From contig NZ_PNJG02000005.1 in NCBI RefSeq assembly GCF_003226895.2, positions 1 to 64,000 on the forward strand: a stretch of 64,000 nt of DNA, given 5' to 3'. The notes beneath the pieces were generated by a model. It saw only the letters and a list, made by a program, of their open reading frames with translations, was not told the DNA's origin and did not search any database. Origin of the DNA: Kocuria tytonis. GTDB taxonomy: Bacteria > Actinomycetota > Actinomycetes > Actinomycetales > Micrococcaceae. Below, one piece after another: positions 62,551 to 64,000 of this stretch (the first letter of the stretch is position 1; the number at the start of each line of letters is the position of its first letter). Made by a program: the position numbers and the translations under genes.

Positions 62551-63009
62551 TCAGTCCTGCGACCGGGCCTCGGGGGCCTCGGCGGCGTCCTCGTCCGAGG
62601 TGCGGTACGCGTCCTCCCCCGCGGCGTACTGGGCGCCCTCGGCCTGCTCGGCCACCCGGGCGTCCTTCTCGCGCGCGGTGCGCAGCAGGGACTCCAACCG
62701 GGCGGCGTCCGCGGGGATCTCGTCCGCCACGAACGTGAGCGTGGGGGTCAGACGGGCCGTGATGTTCCTGCCCACCTCGGCGCGCAGGATGCCCTTGGCG
62801 GACTCCAGCGCCCGTGCGGTGTCCTCGCGCTGGGTCTCGTCCCCGTAGACGGTGTAGTAGAGCGTGGCGTGCTGCAGGTCGTTGGTGACCCGGGCGTCCG
62901 TGACGGTCACGAAACCCATGCGCGGGTCCTTGATCCTGCGTTCGAGTGCCTGTGCCACGATCACCTTGATGCGATCGGCCAGGCGGGCGGCGCGTGCGGC
63001 GTCGGCCAT
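62551..63009 (-). CDS. rbfA: Ribosome-binding factor A
   Basis: Late 30S maturation factor of 152 residues with a KH-like fold: RLADRIKVIVAQALERRIKD at the N-terminus and VTVTDARVTNDLQHATLYYTV. An acidic, Ala-rich tail of about 40 residues (from EKDARVAEQAEG) follows the domain. ATG preceded by GGAG. Between infB and truB as in the canonical order. Confidence 0.95.
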   Translation of the reverse strand: MADAARAARLADRIKVIVAQALERRIKDPRMGFVTVTDARVTNDLQHATLYYTVYGDETQREDTARALESAKGILRAEVGRNITARLTPTLTFVADEIPADAARLESLLRTAREKDARVAEQAEGAQYAAGEDAYRTSDEDAAEAPEARSQD

Positions 63010-63058
63010 GGTGGAACTCCTCGTGTCCTGGCAACGCCGGAGCGCTGCACGATCCTGC

Positions 63059-63216
63059 GGTGGCGACGCCGCGGCGTCGCCACCCGGGGCGGGCCGTCCG
63101 TCGCGGACGTCCGCCGGTGCGTGGCCGGGTGCCCGGGGTCCCCTGCGGAGAACCCGGGCACCCGGCCACGCTGTCGTGTGTGCCGACCGCCGCACCCGTG
63201 CGGGCGCGGCGGTCGG
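63059..63216 (-). repeat. Three strong inverted repeats in the infB-rbfA gap
   Basis: Following infB on the minus strand: an 11-bp stem (63183-63193 with 63206-63216), a 17-bp perfect stem (63121-63137 with 63153-63169), and a 26-bp perfect palindrome (63059-63084). The first two are likely terminators or processing sites after infB; the third, about 50 nt before rbfA, may instead be a processing site or operator. None has a U-tract. Confidence 0.65.
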
Positions 63217-63225
63217 GCGGACCTG

Positions 63226-64000
63226 TCAGTCGCGCGGCTTCTCGCGCATCTCCCAGGTCTCGATGATGTCACCCTCGTGGATGTCGTTGAAGGAGCCGAG
63301 CCCGATACCGCACTCGTAGCCCTCACGCACCTCGGTGGCATCGTCCTTGAAACGGCGCAGCGAGTCGATGGTGAGGTTGTCCTGCACCACGCTGCCGTCG
63401 CGCACCAGACGGGCCTTGCCGTTGCGGCGCACCGTGCCCTTGGTGATGTACGCGCCGGCGATGTTGCCCCACTTGGAGGAGCGGAACACCTCGCGGATCT
63501 CGGCGGTGCCGAGCTCCACCTCCTCGTACTCCGGCTTGAGCATGCCCTTCAGCGCGCTCTCCACCTCGTCGATGGCGTTGTAGATCACCGAGTAGAACTT
63601 CATCTCCACGCCCTCGCGCTCGGCGAGGTCCGTGACCCGCTCCGCGGGACGCACATTGAAGCCGATGATCACGGCGTTGTCCACCGTGGCCAGGTTGACG
63701 TCGTTCTGCGTGATGGCACCCACACCGCGGTGGATGACGCGCAACTGGACCTCCTCGCCCACGTCGATCTTGAGCAGCGAGTCCTCGAGCGCCTCCACAG
63801 CACCGGACACGTCGCCCTTGATGATGAGGTTGAGGGTGTCGATCTTGCCCTCGGCCACGGCCTCGTCGAAGGACTCCAGGGTGACGCGCTTGCGGCGCTT
63901 GGCCAGCTGGGCGTTGCGGTCCGCGGCCTCGCGCTTCTCGGCGATCTGGCGCGCGGTGCGCTCCTCCTGGGTGGCCAAGAACGTGTCGCCCGCGCGGGGC
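63226..64000 (-). CDS. infB: Translation initiation factor IF-2, C-terminal part (truncated by window)
   Basis: Only the last ~258 residues are in the window; the 5' part including the GTPase domain lies beyond the right edge. The sequence covers domains C1 and C2 that bind fMet-t[39 protein letters not shown] and the end [20 protein letters not shown] then [12 protein letters not shown]. First of infB-rbfA-truB-ribF. Confidence 0.96.
   Translation of the reverse strand, partial: PRAGDTFLATQEERTARQIAEKREAADRNAQLAKRRKRVTLESFDEAVAEGKIDTLNLIIKGDVSGAVEALEDSLLKIDVGEEVQLRVIHRGVGAITQNDVNLATVDNAVIIGFNVRPAERVTDLAEREGVEMKFYSVIYNAIDEVESALKGMLKPEYEEVELGTAEIREVFRSSKWGNIAGAYITKGTVRRNGKARLVRDGSVVQDNLTIDSLRRFKDDATEVREGYECGIGLGSFNDIHEGDIIETWEMREKPRD

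Overview
The window is a GC-rich actinobacterial chromosome segment that is almost entirely core genome. Strong GC bias at third codon positions, GTG starts, SOS boxes of the TCGAAC-N4-GTTCGA type, the bifunctional histidine isomerase priA, and the clusters recA-recX, miaB-miaA-dapF and rnj-dapA-dapB point to the order Micrococcales. Protein sequences and gene order look like Micrococcaceae, most like Kocuria. The genus is a judgement from memory, not a computed assignment. About 55 of 63 protein genes lie on the minus strand, so genes are best read from right to left.

Right to left: (1) 64.0-59.4 kb holds a translation block: infB (cut by the window edge), rbfA, truB, two unknown membrane proteins and ribF. 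(2) 59.4-57.6 kb holds plus-strand aldo/keto reductase and MTA/SAH nucleosidase genes, the latter preceded by a 40-codon overlapping ORF. (3) 57.4-44.1 kb: rpsO, pnp, an M16 protease, dapB, a membrane protein, dapA, rnj, ftsK, pgsA, cinA, clgR and a DUF3046 gene. (4) 43.8-38.5 kb: recA-recX, then miaB-miaA-dapF. (5) 38.3-32.4 kb: a methyltransferase, hflX, a DinG-like helicase, and lexA facing a LysM membrane protein across two SOS boxes. (6) 32.3-27.7 kb: hisC, hisB, hisH, a 53-aa membrane protein, priA and an SseB-like gene. (7) 27.7-23.6 kb: a DUF1844 gene diverging from infC-rpmI-rplT, then an rRNA methyltransferase, a Nudix hydrolase and an MFS exporter. (8) 22.0-17.7 kb: pheS-pheT, a membrane protein and a quinone oxidoreductase. 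(9) 16.6-4.6 kb: argCJBDFR, then an ankyrin gene and an acyl-CoA synthetase, then argGH with a DNA glycosylase. (10) 4.6-0 kb: apt, a HelD-type helicase, tyrS, and promoters and leader of an rRNA operon whose 16S gene lies just outside the left edge.

Genes are tightly packed. At least nine junctions have ATGA or GTGA stop/start overlaps, so translational coupling is the rule. Arginine biosynthesis seems to be controlled by ArgR through AT-rich boxes before argC and argG, and DNA damage by LexA before lexA, the LysM gene and recA. Several genes (apt, argC, hisC, the DUF1844 gene) have a -10 hexamer exactly 6 nt before the start codon, as expected for leaderless mRNAs.

The most interesting regulatory element is the long leader of infC-rpmI-rplT. 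It carries a textbook intrinsic terminator and an upstream copy of one stem arm able to form a competing hairpin, and infC itself starts at ATT. I saw no tRNA gene, insertion sequence, prophage, CRISPR array or defence island.
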